From Lachancea thermotolerans CBS 6340 (taxonomy: Eukaryota; Ascomycota; Saccharomycetes; Saccharomycetales; Saccharomycetaceae): DNA of 64,000 nt. The translations under genes were made by a program, and so were the position numbers. Under the pieces are notes generated by a model that worked only from the letters and a program-made list of their open reading frames with translations, made no database searches and had not been told where the DNA came from. Position 1 is the stretch's first letter; each line of letters opens with the position of its first letter. This document shows positions 1-8,223 of this stretch, one piece after another. Location: assembly GCF_000142805.1 (NCBI RefSeq), contig NC_013078.1, positions 620,001 to 684,000 of the forward strand. Direction: 5' to 3'.

Positions 1-1
1 T

Positions 2-1033
2 AAGCAGCCCGCTGAAAATGGCAACTGCACTGTATCGTCAGACGTATCTCTGCTTGCGATCTTGTCCAAGATTCTTTTGACAGACAAAAGCTTGGGACTA
101 AAGGAGCAGGTGGTACAGGCTTTAAACACGCTACTTCACCCGGAGGGTTGCATGGGCATGGATCCAGACTATAATGACTCCGGAGGCGTTGACATGATGA
201 TGAACTTTAATGACGCACGTTCTAATGGAATGAACGAGGAAAACCTTATTGACAACATGAATTTCCAGATGACAGACTACTTCAACAACTTTTACACCCA
301 AGTCGCCCCACAGCTTTTTGCACCCCTCATAACCAATTCCCTGAGTACTCCTGATGATGACGTTCTTTTGATTTACTTGGTAAAGCTGATCAATTTCGTC
401 AGTACGGAACACAACCGCCGGCTTTCCCGCGAATTCATAATGGAGAATAACATTTTGAAAAACATAGCCAAGCTCTTGGATCCTCAACGCATGCTCCAGC
501 TCCGCTTAACTGTGGTTCGATGCTTGAAAAGCATAGTGTGTTTGAATGACGAGTTTTACCACAGATACCTTATTTCAGAGAATCTTTACGCCCCAGTAAT
601 GGACTTGCTGCGCGAAAATCTTCATGAAGACAACTTGGCCAACTCGAGCATTCTGGATTTCTTCAAAATCGTCTCTTCTCAGTGTATGCAGGCTCTGGAG
701 CTCAAGGCGTCTGATAAGAGAAACTTCATCATGCTCAACAAGCATTTGGTGAAAAATTACCGTGACATTCTGCTCGAAGTCGACTACGTGCCCTTCACCA
801 AGGATATGATTAGAATGTATGACGAGGGAGAAGGGCAGCTCCGCGAGAGCGTCACGGAGTCTACTAGCATGGTTTACGCAAAAGAGGGCAAACGGACATT
901 TTCAGAAACCTTGGAGACTACCAAAGTCAGCACAAGCGAGGAGACCACGACGTTCAAAAAAGCCATGGAGAAAATCACCTCAGCTCCACCACAAAGTTTC
1001 ATAAAGGAAGATGTACTGGGTACTGAGTTTTAA
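2..1033 (+). CDS. PSY2: PSY2, regulatory subunit of PP4-type phosphatase (C-terminal part)
   Basis: This is the C-terminal 343 residues of the PP4R3/SMK-1 family subunit that targets the Pph3-Psy2 phosphatase to DNA-damage substrates such as Rad53 and phospho-H2A. The frame is open from the first full codon of the window, so the start and the N-terminal EVH1-like domain lie upstream of the window. Visible parts are the helical-repeat SMK-1 region (an MTDYFNNFYTQVAPQLFAPL stretch near the start and a RLTVVRCLKSIV helix) and a Ser/Thr/Glu-rich charged tail ending in VLGTEF. S. cerevisiae Psy2 is about 858 residues. The adjacent SPS19 on the opposite strand repeats the S. cerevisiae YNL201C-YNL202W neighbourhood, which supports the call. 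Confidence 0.93.
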   Translation, partial: KQPAENGNCTVSSDVSLLAILSKILLTDKSLGLKEQVVQALNTLLHPEGCMGMDPDYNDSGGVDMMMNFNDARSNGMNEENLIDNMNFQMTDYFNNFYTQVAPQLFAPLITNSLSTPDDDVLLIYLVKLINFVSTEHNRRLSREFIMENNILKNIAKLLDPQRMLQLRLTVVRCLKSIVCLNDEFYHRYLISENLYAPVMDLLRENLHEDNLANSSILDFFKIVSSQCMQALELKASDKRNFIMLNKHLVKNYRDILLEVDYVPFTKDMIRMYDEGEGQLRESVTESTSMVYAKEGKRTFSETLETTKVSTSEETTTFKKAMEKITSAPPQSFIKEDVLGTEF

Positions 1034-1076
1034 AGAAAGTTTTACTGGTACTTCTGGGAAGATAACAGGTATGTAA

Positions 1077-1979
1077 TCATAATTTAGCATTTTCCTCGGT
1101 AAGCAGGTTCTGAGGATATAAATCACGGCCAAAGTGCGTTCCTAGATGCCACATGCCGCCATCAACAATATGCACCGTGCCGGTCACGTATTTTGCTGCA
1201 TCTGAAAACAAGTAGACTGTGGTTTCAGCGATGTCTCTGGTGGTGCCAAAGCGCTGCAGCGGGATCTTTGAGCGTATTTGTTCCTCTGAGACGTTGCCGG
1301 TAAGCCTGGAGACCCCTTCGGTGCCCTCGATGACTCCCGGAGCTATGCAGTTGCTGCGAATGCCAGACACTCCAAGTTCTACGGCCAGCGCGTTGGAAAG
1401 GGCGTCGACCCCGGCCTTGGCAGCTCCGACGTGGCTCTGGAACGGCACGCCGTAGTAGTGAAAAGTGGCGGACACAAACAGGATAGCTCCCTTATTTTTC
1501 TTGAGCTCCGCTAGGCACGCCTTGGCCGTGTTGAAGCTTCCCAGTAAGTCGATCGAGACGACAGATTTGAAGGCGTTTGCTGACAGCTGCGAAAACGGGG
1601 CGATGAAGTTGCCTGCAGCGCCAGCGATGACAAAGTCGATACGCCCGAATCTCTCAACCGTGCGCGCAACAGCCTGTTCCAGCTGCCCGATCTCTCGAAC
1701 ATCCACGCTGTGGATGGCCAAGACACTATCTCCCCCGACGCTGTCATTCTCCGTGCTGTCGCGGCGAGGGCTCAGCTTTGATATTTCGCGAGCGGCCTCC
1801 AAAGTTTTCTCGGGGTTTCTTCCGACGATCGCTGCTTTGCATCCCAAAAGAACCAGAGCTTCTGTTTGAACCCGACATATGGTTCCAGCGCCGCCTGTCA
1901 CGAATGCAACTTTTCCCTGGAAAAGGTCTGCTTTCCAGGGCCCGTCCTTAACAAAGCTATCACCAAGCGAGTTTGGCAT
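1077..1979 (-). CDS. SPS19: SPS19, peroxisomal 2,4-dienoyl-CoA reductase
   Basis: NADPH-dependent 2,4-dienoyl-CoA reductase, needed for peroxisomal beta-oxidation of unsaturated fatty acids with even-numbered double bonds. It is a short-chain dehydrogenase/reductase of 300 residues (S. cerevisiae about 292). A Rossmann-type glycine motif (VTGGAGTIC) lies near residue 28, and the active-site region reads SATFHYYGVPFQSHVGAAKAG-like. As is usual for dienoyl-CoA reductases, the Lys of the SDR YxxxK motif is kept while the Tyr is not in its normal place. The protein ends in AKL, a conservative variant of the SKL peroxisomal signal. It starts at the ATG at 1979. It converges on PSY2 with only 43 bases between stops and is divergent from the ArfGAP gene. 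A half oleate-response element sits in the promoter (listed separately). Confidence 0.95.
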   Translation of the reverse strand: MPNSLGDSFVKDGPWKADLFQGKVAFVTGGAGTICRVQTEALVLLGCKAAIVGRNPEKTLEAAREISKLSPRRDSTENDSVGGDSVLAIHSVDVREIGQLEQAVARTVERFGRIDFVIAGAAGNFIAPFSQLSANAFKSVVSIDLLGSFNTAKACLAELKKNKGAILFVSATFHYYGVPFQSHVGAAKAGVDALSNALAVELGVSGIRSNCIAPGVIEGTEGVSRLTGNVSEEQIRSKIPLQRFGTTRDIAETTVYLFSDAAKYVTGTVHIVDGGMWHLGTHFGRDLYPQNLLTEENAKL

Positions 1980-2308
1980 GTGACTAATTGATAATGATTA
2001 GGGGCACAATTGAACGCCTAAATGAAATGATTATGGCTTGGCTCTCCCTGATATCATGGCGAAGGGACCTAAAATTGAATTAAATATGGGGTAAATGACG
2101 CTTGAAGCGACAGTTGTTGATGTCACTGTCGACGGATATTAGCCTTCACGTGCTTTTCCCTCGGAAGTGTAGATTCTGCCCTCGGTAATACAAGAGCTGA
2201 AAAGCAGAGAATCTCTCTATGGAAGACTAAAACGAAACATCCTTCAATCGATACATCAATTGAGAAGACTGGGCGTCTCCGTTTTGCTGATTAAACACCA
2301 TTAAAAGG
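1980..2308. promoter_or_regulatory. Divergent promoter of SPS19 and GCS1/SPS18
   Basis: This 329-base spacer separates two divergently transcribed genes. At 2133-2141 it holds CGGATATTA, which fits the CGGN3TNA half of the oleate response element used by Oaf1/Pip2 on peroxisomal genes; I do not see the partner CCG at the required 8-12 base spacing, so the element is incomplete. A CACGTG E-box follows at 2147-2152. No reading frame in it looks real. Confidence 0.35.
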
Positions 2309-3451
2309 ATGTCTGGAGAGTGGAAAGTTAATCCAGACAACAGAAGAAGGCTGTTGCAGCTGCAGAAGATCGGGAGCAACAAGAAGTGCGTTGATTGCGA
2401 GGCACCCAATCCTCAGTGGGCGTCGCCTAAGTTCGGTATTTTCATCTGTCTGGAGTGTGCGGGGATTCACAGAGGCCTGGGAGTGCACATCTCGTTTGTC
2501 AGGTCAATTACAATGGACCAGTTCAAGCCTGAGGAGCTTGAGCGCATGGAGAAGGGAGGAAACGAGCCCTTCAGCGACTACCTGGCGTCGCACGGCGTGG
2601 ACCTGAAGCTGCCTCCAAAGGTCAAGTACGACAACCCAATCGCGGCGGACTACAAGGACAAGCTCACTGCGAGCGTTGAGGGCACCGAGTGGCAGGAGCC
2701 AGACCGCTCTGACTTCGACCCAGCATCGCTCTCGGACACGGGCTCCGCGGTGTCTGGCTCCAACAAGGGGGCCTCAATTGATGCGTCTGCTGCCGGAAGC
2801 GCCCTCGGCGCTGGGGCAGCGCTCGGCCCCAAGGCCAGCGACGGGACGCCGCTGGGCTCGCGCCGCGGCTCGCCACAAATTCCTGATTCGCAACGCGAGA
2901 AAAACGAAGCGTATTTCGCAGAGCTGGGCAAGAAGAACCAGTCCAAGTCGGACACCCTGCCTCCATCCCAGGGAGGCAAGTACCAAGGCTTCGGCAACAC
3001 TCCTGCGAATCCACAGAAGAAGGACCTCAACAGCTCGATGGCCACGTTGTCGCTCGGTAATCTACAAAAGGACCCTCTGGGCACTTTTTCTAAAGGCTGG
3101 AGTCTCTTTTCTAGCGCCATCACCAAGTCCATGGAGGAGGTGAACGAGTCCATGATCAAGCCTGGTGTACAGCAAATACAGTCCAAGGAGCTGTCGGAGG
3201 AAGCCAAAAGGGCGGCTGCTCAGTTTGGCCAAAAATTTCAGGAAACCTCCACCTACGGGTACCAAGCGTTTTCCAACTTTACAAAGAACTTGCAGGAGCA
3301 GTATCAGCAAGGGCCGGCTACTGACAGTCAGTTTACGAAGCTGTTTGATAGTATAAGTCAGGAACGGGAGCAGCAAGTCAAGGACTCGGCAACTGGCGCC
3401 TCGGGAGCCAAGGCTAAGAAGTCTGAGGAAGATGAATGGGATGAATTTTAG
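2309..3451 (+). CDS. GCS1: GCS1/SPS18-type Arf GTPase-activating protein
   Basis: ADP-ribosylation-factor GAP acting at Golgi and endosomal membranes. The N-terminal ArfGAP zinc finger is complete: CX2C at residues 27-30, CX2C at 47-50, and the arginine finger at R55 in CAGIHRGLG. After about residue 125 the protein is low-complexity (Ser/Ala/Gly) with amphipathic stretches typical of Gcs1, and it ends in an acidic DEWDEF tail. Length is 380 against 352 in S. cerevisiae Gcs1. S. cerevisiae has two copies from its genome duplication, GCS1 (next to SSB1) and SPS18 (next to SPS19); here one gene sits in the combined neighbourhood, so it is co-orthologous to both. Sequence and length favour Gcs1-like function. 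Confidence 0.93.
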   Translation: MSGEWKVNPDNRRRLLQLQKIGSNKKCVDCEAPNPQWASPKFGIFICLECAGIHRGLGVHISFVRSITMDQFKPEELERMEKGGNEPFSDYLASHGVDLKLPPKVKYDNPIAADYKDKLTASVEGTEWQEPDRSDFDPASLSDTGSAVSGSNKGASIDASAAGSALGAGAALGPKASDGTPLGSRRGSPQIPDSQREKNEAYFAELGKKNQSKSDTLPPSQGGKYQGFGNTPANPQKKDLNSSMATLSLGNLQKDPLGTFSKGWSLFSSAITKSMEEVNESMIKPGVQQIQSKELSEEAKRAAAQFGQKFQETSTYGYQAFSNFTKNLQEQYQQGPATDSQFTKLFDSISQEREQQVKDSATGASGAKAKKSEEDEWDEF

Positions 3452-3850
3452 GTAATCTACGCGACAGTCAATAAATTCTATAGAGTGCTGCGGGATAGGT
3501 GAGATAAGGCCATCCTTCACGTCAGCGCCCTGAAATTAATAATTTAGACAGAATACAGTGTTTTCGATTCACTACCCAAATTCAAAACCCAAATCAGGCA
3601 AGCATTCTACGATCAAGCGGGCTGTATTTAGCAGTTGGGCTCAACACGATTTCCCTCGAGAAATAGTTAATCAACGCTCACCTCTGCCTCCGTCCCTTTA
3701 TCATGGAAGATTTGAGGATCAGAATTCTGTCATCTTTCATAACTCGAGGGCTTCGTACGCGGGTATATGGAATCGTGTATGTTTAAGTTGTACAGCTACC
3801 GATTCAGTGGTCTTGTCGCGAATCTCTCGAAGTAGCAATCAAGAGGGGCA
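3452..3850. other. Intergenic, GCS1 3' end and RTT106 promoter
   Basis: About 400 bases between two tandem genes. It is moderately AT-rich with short A/T runs. I see no conserved coding sequence, no TATA box that I trust, and no RNA gene. Confidence 0.4.
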
Positions 3851-5155
3851 ATGGCGACCAACTTCTTGGACAACATTCCTCAAGACTTGAGCAAGAGAAT
3901 CAAAACAGTGTGCGAACGCGATGGATCCGCTTTGAAAATTTTTGAGGATCTTTACAACTATGCGAGACAAGACCCCGAGCTGAGAAAGAAGCCTAAAGGC
4001 GAAGAATTTTTAAGCGAAGTCCCACAAGACGCGGTAATATTCCAGCTGAAAGATGTCTCAGTGCTTACACCATTCAGGAAAAAATTGAATTTGGTAATAT
4101 CCGTGTCGCCAGTGACTGGAAAGCCTGCGTTGTCACTGTCGAAGGATATGATCCCTCAACTCTCTATCACGCAGTTAAACACCAGTGTTAAATTTGCCAC
4201 TTTCCTGCCGTTCCCGGAGAAAAAAAATATGGCCTATTTATTCATACGCTACGTCCCAGAAGGGGACCCAGCGGCTAACGAGTACGTTCTTGTGACCCTC
4301 AACAAAGATGCGACGGTAAAACAGTTCCAGGCGGCAGGACTTCTAAACAGCGAGTCCGCAGAATTTTCCAGCTGTGTCGAATACATCCGCAAGCAGGCCA
4401 TCCTGGTAGGATTCCGCATTTCTGATCCATTCTCAGCCACATCAGGTGCCGCGCCCTCATTCCATGTGGAGGCGCATCGAGGTACTAAAGAGGGCACTCT
4501 TTACTTTCTGCCAGACCATGTTCTGTTTGGGTTCAAGAAGCCAATCTTACTCTTCTCCTCTCAAGAAATCGAATCGATCACATACTCTTCAATTACCAGG
4601 CTGACGTTTAATGTCACTCTGATAACAAAGAGCGGCGACAAGTTCGAGTTTTCGATGATTGACCAGAACGAATACACGCTCATTGACGACTACGTGAAGA
4701 GAAAACAGGTGATTGACAACTCTATGAGCGAAGAAAACAAAGCAAAGAGTGCGCATAAAGATCAAAACGCAGCAGAGCATGCCTCACTTCTAGAAGAAGC
4801 TGCACAACAGCTGAAAGGCGAGGGTAATGTTGGCGATATACCATTAGAATCTGATGACGAGGAGGCAGACGTCGATTTCGAAGGCGACAGTAATTTGTCT
4901 GACGGCAGCGACTCCGGCTCAGGCTCAGACCAAGAGGACCAGGAAGATGAGGAAGAGAACTCTGGCTCTGCTGCTGAGGAAAAAACCGAGGAAACAGCTG
5001 TGCCTGAAAACGAAAACAGGCCGCAAACCCACGACATAGCTCTAGCAACAGGTGAGGAAGAAGAGGAAGAAGAAGAAATTGCCGAAAACGAGCAAGGTGA
5101 GGAAGAAGAGGAACAGTACGAAGATGAGGAAGACTCTGGAGTGGAGTACGACTAA
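3851..5155 (+). CDS. RTT106: RTT106, histone H3-H4 chaperone
   Basis: Histone chaperone that deposits H3K56-acetylated H3-H4 behind replication forks and helps silence the histone genes. It has 434 residues (S. cerevisiae 455). Order: N-terminal dimerisation region (about 1-60), double PH-like histone-binding domain (about 65-300, including the LPDHVLFGFKKPILLFSSQEIESI segment of the second PH fold), then a very acidic Asp/Glu/Ser tail from about residue 325 to the end. The ATG at 3851 is chosen because it begins the conserved MATNFLDNIPQDL-type N-terminus. It lies next to RIO2, as in S. cerevisiae (YNL206C-YNL207W), and the two genes converge. Confidence 0.95.
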   Translation: MATNFLDNIPQDLSKRIKTVCERDGSALKIFEDLYNYARQDPELRKKPKGEEFLSEVPQDAVIFQLKDVSVLTPFRKKLNLVISVSPVTGKPALSLSKDMIPQLSITQLNTSVKFATFLPFPEKKNMAYLFIRYVPEGDPAANEYVLVTLNKDATVKQFQAAGLLNSESAEFSSCVEYIRKQAILVGFRISDPFSATSGAAPSFHVEAHRGTKEGTLYFLPDHVLFGFKKPILLFSSQEIESITYSSITRLTFNVTLITKSGDKFEFSMIDQNEYTLIDDYVKRKQVIDNSMSEENKAKSAHKDQNAAEHASLLEEAAQQLKGEGNVGDIPLESDDEEADVDFEGDSNLSDGSDSGSGSDQEDQEDEEENSGSAAEEKTEETAVPENENRPQTHDIALATGEEEEEEEEIAENEQGEEEEEQYEDEEDSGVEYD

Positions 5156-5230
5156 CTTTCTATCAAGCCAACAGTCACTTTTATAATTTTAATACGTTCC
5201 CGGAGTCGAAAACTCCAAAGCTGCCTATCT

Positions 5231-6517
5231 TTAATCTTCAAGCACGTAGTTCCCGAGCTTGTCCATCTTGAGGTTAGCCACACCACTCGACAGAGCCTCA
5301 ACAATCCGTTCATTCTCTTCTTCTAAGGAGTCTTCACCTTCTTCGGATTCCTCCTCTTCCTCGGAGCTATAGTACTCGTCGTCAGAGTAACCCTCAGAGT
5401 AACCCTCTGAGCTTTCTTCGGCCTCCAAAAGGTCGTTGGGATCTCCCTCCACAACATCTTGTTCACTCACCTCCTTTCGCATCTGTTCGGCGGCCTCTTC
5501 CCACCTTCTGTCACCAGGATGTTTTTTACTGAAACCGGACGCTTGAACTAGCTCGTCCAGATTATCACATCTTTTCACATCTCTTTCGAATACAGGGTAA
5601 GGGTATTTGTAACCGTCACCGAATCCGTCAACATCTAGCATAGATTCGTCCACGCGAGGCTCGAACTTCAGCTTCTTTTTAAAGAATCTGCGGATACAGT
5701 CCACGTCTCTCTTGAAGAAAAACTCCGCATCTTGATGCTGGATCGAAATACATTGTGGGAAGTCGATAACAATGAAGCCATTGTCCTCGGGACCGGTAAC
5801 AGAATTCTTTATCATGATGTTGAATTCGTTAAAGTCACAGTGGATTAGGCCGTGATTGGCGAGTTTGACGATAAATAGCATCAGGTCGCTGTACAGCTTA
5901 GGGAGGTTTTTATGCAATCGCATGTTACGCATGGGATATCCGTCGATCAACTCCATAAGGATCATGTGGCGGGAGTTGTCAAAAGGCTCGGGAACAGTGA
6001 AACCCTTGCTATGCAGCAGGCTCATAAACTGGTACTCCTTGTTGGCTGCTAAGCGGGAAAGAAACATCCAGCTTCCGCTCTGGTTACGCTTCAAGTAGTC
6101 TCTGTTGTTTTTCACAGTGGTGAAGGACGTGCGACCCAGACGGTGGATCTTCAGCACGCGTGCACTACCGTCCTTGGCGCTAACGCGGTACACATCAGAC
6201 TCCTTACCGACACCAATCACATTTCCCACCGAGTAGATCGTGTCGCGGCTGAGCATAGCTCTGAGGCCGAGGTAATCAAAGCCATTGTAGGTGAGACGGA
6301 ACCCGTCGTATTTTATGTTACGCATCCTCGAAACAAGTTTCAGCTTTGCGAGGTCGCCAATCGACCGATTCGTTCCCGACTGGGACCTCATCCCGGAGAT
6401 TTGGTGGATCATCTGTGTGGGGACGACCTCGTGGTTTCTTGACCCCTGCTCCACGGCCTGCAGGACGCGGAAGTCCTCCGCGGTCATATAGCGCATATTG
6501 CTAATATCAAGCTTCAT
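5231..6517 (-). CDS. RIO2: RIO2, atypical kinase for 40S ribosome maturation
   Basis: RIO-family ATPase/kinase of cytoplasmic pre-40S particles, required for late 18S rRNA (20S pre-rRNA) processing. It has 428 residues (S. cerevisiae 425). Order: winged-helix domain (1-90), nucleotide loop VGKESDVY (103-110), catalytic aspartate D228 in HCDFNEFN, metal-binding D252 in VIDFPQ, then an acidic Ser/Glu-rich tail after about 345. All key residues are present, so it should be active. The start is the ATG at 6517, which opens with the conserved MKLD..NMRYMT segment. PAC and RRPE motifs upstream place it in the ribosome-biogenesis regulon. Confidence 0.97.
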   Translation of the reverse strand: MKLDISNMRYMTAEDFRVLQAVEQGSRNHEVVPTQMIHQISGMRSQSGTNRSIGDLAKLKLVSRMRNIKYDGFRLTYNGFDYLGLRAMLSRDTIYSVGNVIGVGKESDVYRVSAKDGSARVLKIHRLGRTSFTTVKNNRDYLKRNQSGSWMFLSRLAANKEYQFMSLLHSKGFTVPEPFDNSRHMILMELIDGYPMRNMRLHKNLPKLYSDLMLFIVKLANHGLIHCDFNEFNIMIKNSVTGPEDNGFIVIDFPQCISIQHQDAEFFFKRDVDCIRRFFKKKLKFEPRVDESMLDVDGFGDGYKYPYPVFERDVKRCDNLDELVQASGFSKKHPGDRRWEEAAEQMRKEVSEQDVVEGDPNDLLEAEESSEGYSEGYSDDEYYSSEEEEESEEGEDSLEEENERIVEALSSGVANLKMDKLGNYVLED

Positions 6518-6588
6518 TTTGGAGTTCTTTTGTGAGCGATCGCGGTGCTTGGAGGTGCTGAGGGACGCTGCAACTGGTTACTTTGGTA

Positions 6589-6634
6589 GCTCATCGCGAG
6601 TTCCATTTTGATGCTACAACTCTAAAATTTTCAA
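6589..6634 (-). promoter_or_regulatory. PAC and RRPE motifs of the RIO2 promoter
   Basis: On the minus strand a perfect PAC box (GCGATGAGC, 6589-6597) lies 72 bases upstream of the RIO2 ATG, and an RRPE-like TGAAAATTTT follows about 35 bases further out. The PAC plus RRPE pair at this spacing is the known signature of yeast ribosome-biogenesis genes. The rest of the 340-base gap, up to 6856, contains only AT-rich sequence. Confidence 0.6.
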
Positions 6635-6856
6635 GATCACGTGCGAAATCTATATTGGGCTAGTTTATCATAGAAGCCTGTTACTGACATTATTCCTTCT
6701 TATATAGCTGTTCATATACCTAGTTGTACCCACTATTCTTATCCATACCTATTTATGCCCTTTGGAGTTTGTCCCGCTTGGAATTGTAAACTTGCGCCGC
6801 CTCATGGGCGCGCTACAGCGAGCTTTTAAATCTCTGCCGATGCCCACGCGGGCTTC

Positions 6857-7471
6857 TCAGTACATGGGTGGAGGATCAAACCTGCCCCCGTGGAAATGCA
6901 TTGCGTCTGGCGCACCGTGGCCCTCGTGCCCGAGGCGAGGAGGCCCTTGGTGATGGTGGTGGCCGTGGTGACGGCTGTAGTGTGGTGGGGGCCCTCTTGG
7001 CTCGCCCAGCCCCGCCGCGAAATGCCCGAAGTCTGGACCGCGAACGCTGTCGAAGTGTGGACCCTGGTGTGGACCTAGCGAAGGCTCGGACGGCGCCGCC
7101 TGATGTGGCCTGTAGCGAGAAATACCTTCCACGAATCCGTGCGCGGGCTGCGCCGCGTGGCAGCGGCGATGGTGGTACACATCGTGCGTCATCGCGTGAT
7201 GAAGGCCTCTCCGATGCCTGCCCTCGCACCCACCTGGCCCGCGGCCGTGAAAACCTCTTTCGCGCATTTCAAATCTGGGCCCGCAGCGCCCGTGGAGCCG
7301 TGGGAAGTTCGCCAGCCCGTAGTCCCATCCGGCGAGGCGCTTTGTATCTGGCTCTCCAAGACGTAGCTTATCGCGTAGGTCTCGTGCGATGCCCGCACCG
7401 TCATCGGGCGTGTCCCTCTCGGGTGACAGTTCTCTGGCGTGCTTTTCCGGGAGTGGTTGTGAAGCGATCAT
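6857..7471 (-). CDS. Unrecognised His/Gly/Pro-rich protein
   Basis: I do not recognise this protein. The frame runs from an ATG at 7516 (219 residues), but a TATA box on the same strand ends only about 8 bases before that ATG, so I favour the next ATG at 7471 (204 residues). The N-terminal third is charged and mixed (ELSPERDTPDDG, LRDKLRLGEP). The rest is low-complexity with many His, Gly, Pro and Arg, including an HGHHHH run and a PPPMY end. No signal peptide or membrane helix is visible. It occupies the place between RIO2 and SSB where S. cerevisiae has YNL208W, which is also low-complexity, but I cannot align the two. A coding role is supported by the sustained composition bias, the TATA box and an upstream AGGGG stress element. 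The GC-rich opposite frames are shadows. Confidence 0.6.
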   Translation of the reverse strand: MIASQPLPEKHARELSPERDTPDDGAGIARDLRDKLRLGEPDTKRLAGWDYGLANFPRLHGRCGPRFEMRERGFHGRGPGGCEGRHRRGLHHAMTHDVYHHRRCHAAQPAHGFVEGISRYRPHQAAPSEPSLGPHQGPHFDSVRGPDFGHFAAGLGEPRGPPPHYSRHHGHHHHQGPPRLGHEGHGAPDAMHFHGGRFDPPPMY

Positions 7472-7516
7472 GATGGCTTCTGTGGAATCAAGATTTCGAG
7501 GCCTTCTTCCTCTCAT

Positions 7517-7590
7517 CCCCGTGCTTTTATAGTGTCACGCCTTGGCAGTTGTACTTCTGAACGCCGCGCCCCCCGCCACTGCCCCCCTAT
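7517..7590 (-). promoter_or_regulatory. TATA box and STRE-like site before the His-rich gene
   Basis: Reading the minus strand, TATAAAAG lies at 7531-7524 and AGGGG, the core of the Msn2/4 stress-response element, at 7588-7584. This suggests a TATA-type, possibly stress-inducible promoter and argues for translation starting at 7471. Confidence 0.4.
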
Positions 7591-8223
7591 GACATTGTCC
7601 AATTACGCCCCAAATCAGGTGCGAGCGGAACGAGAAGGTCAGCCTCTCATGCGCCTTCTACGCCGTGACAATCCGTGAATAGAAGGAGATAGCTCGGAGC
7701 AGGCAACGCTGCAGAGGTGCTTCTAGGGAGCTGCGAACGCTTCATGCCAAGCCTACACGGAACACTGCTCCGGGCGTTATTCCACGGCCGAACTAGCACT
7801 AGCGGCCGTCGGACGGGCACACGTGGATTCTACCACGTGTTGGCGCAGCGACGACTCCTTTGCCAAGCCGTGTTCGTGAAGTCAGTATGCATAATGGCGT
7901 CTACTACCAGCAAACAAGCGCTCTTGTGGAGCTTGAAGGCGAAGAATGGCTCTGTGAAATGTTATAGGGTCCAGGAAAGCTGTTTCTTTCAACAGAAAAA
8001 TAATGTCTAGAGTTCTGTCTCTGTAGTAATATCTAGGTTACAATAATTAAATATACGGACGTGTACTAGTGGTGCTTTGGTGAGCGCGGCAGCGACCTTC
8101 TAGAGGGGCAAAAAAGCTAAAACTACATATGTAAGACTAAGACTAGATACACAGGAAAGGCGTTGATGATTTCATTAAGTTTAAAGAAAATTGAGATGAT
8201 AAATTTGCAATTCTCATTTGTGC
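7591..8223. other. Intergenic between SSB 3' end and the His-rich gene promoter
   Basis: About 630 bases. The half near SSB (8000-8220) is AT-rich, as expected for a 3' region; the other half is GC-rich. A 97-codon frame at 7717-8010 has no recognisable motif and a composition like random sequence. No RNA gene was seen. Confidence 0.4.
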
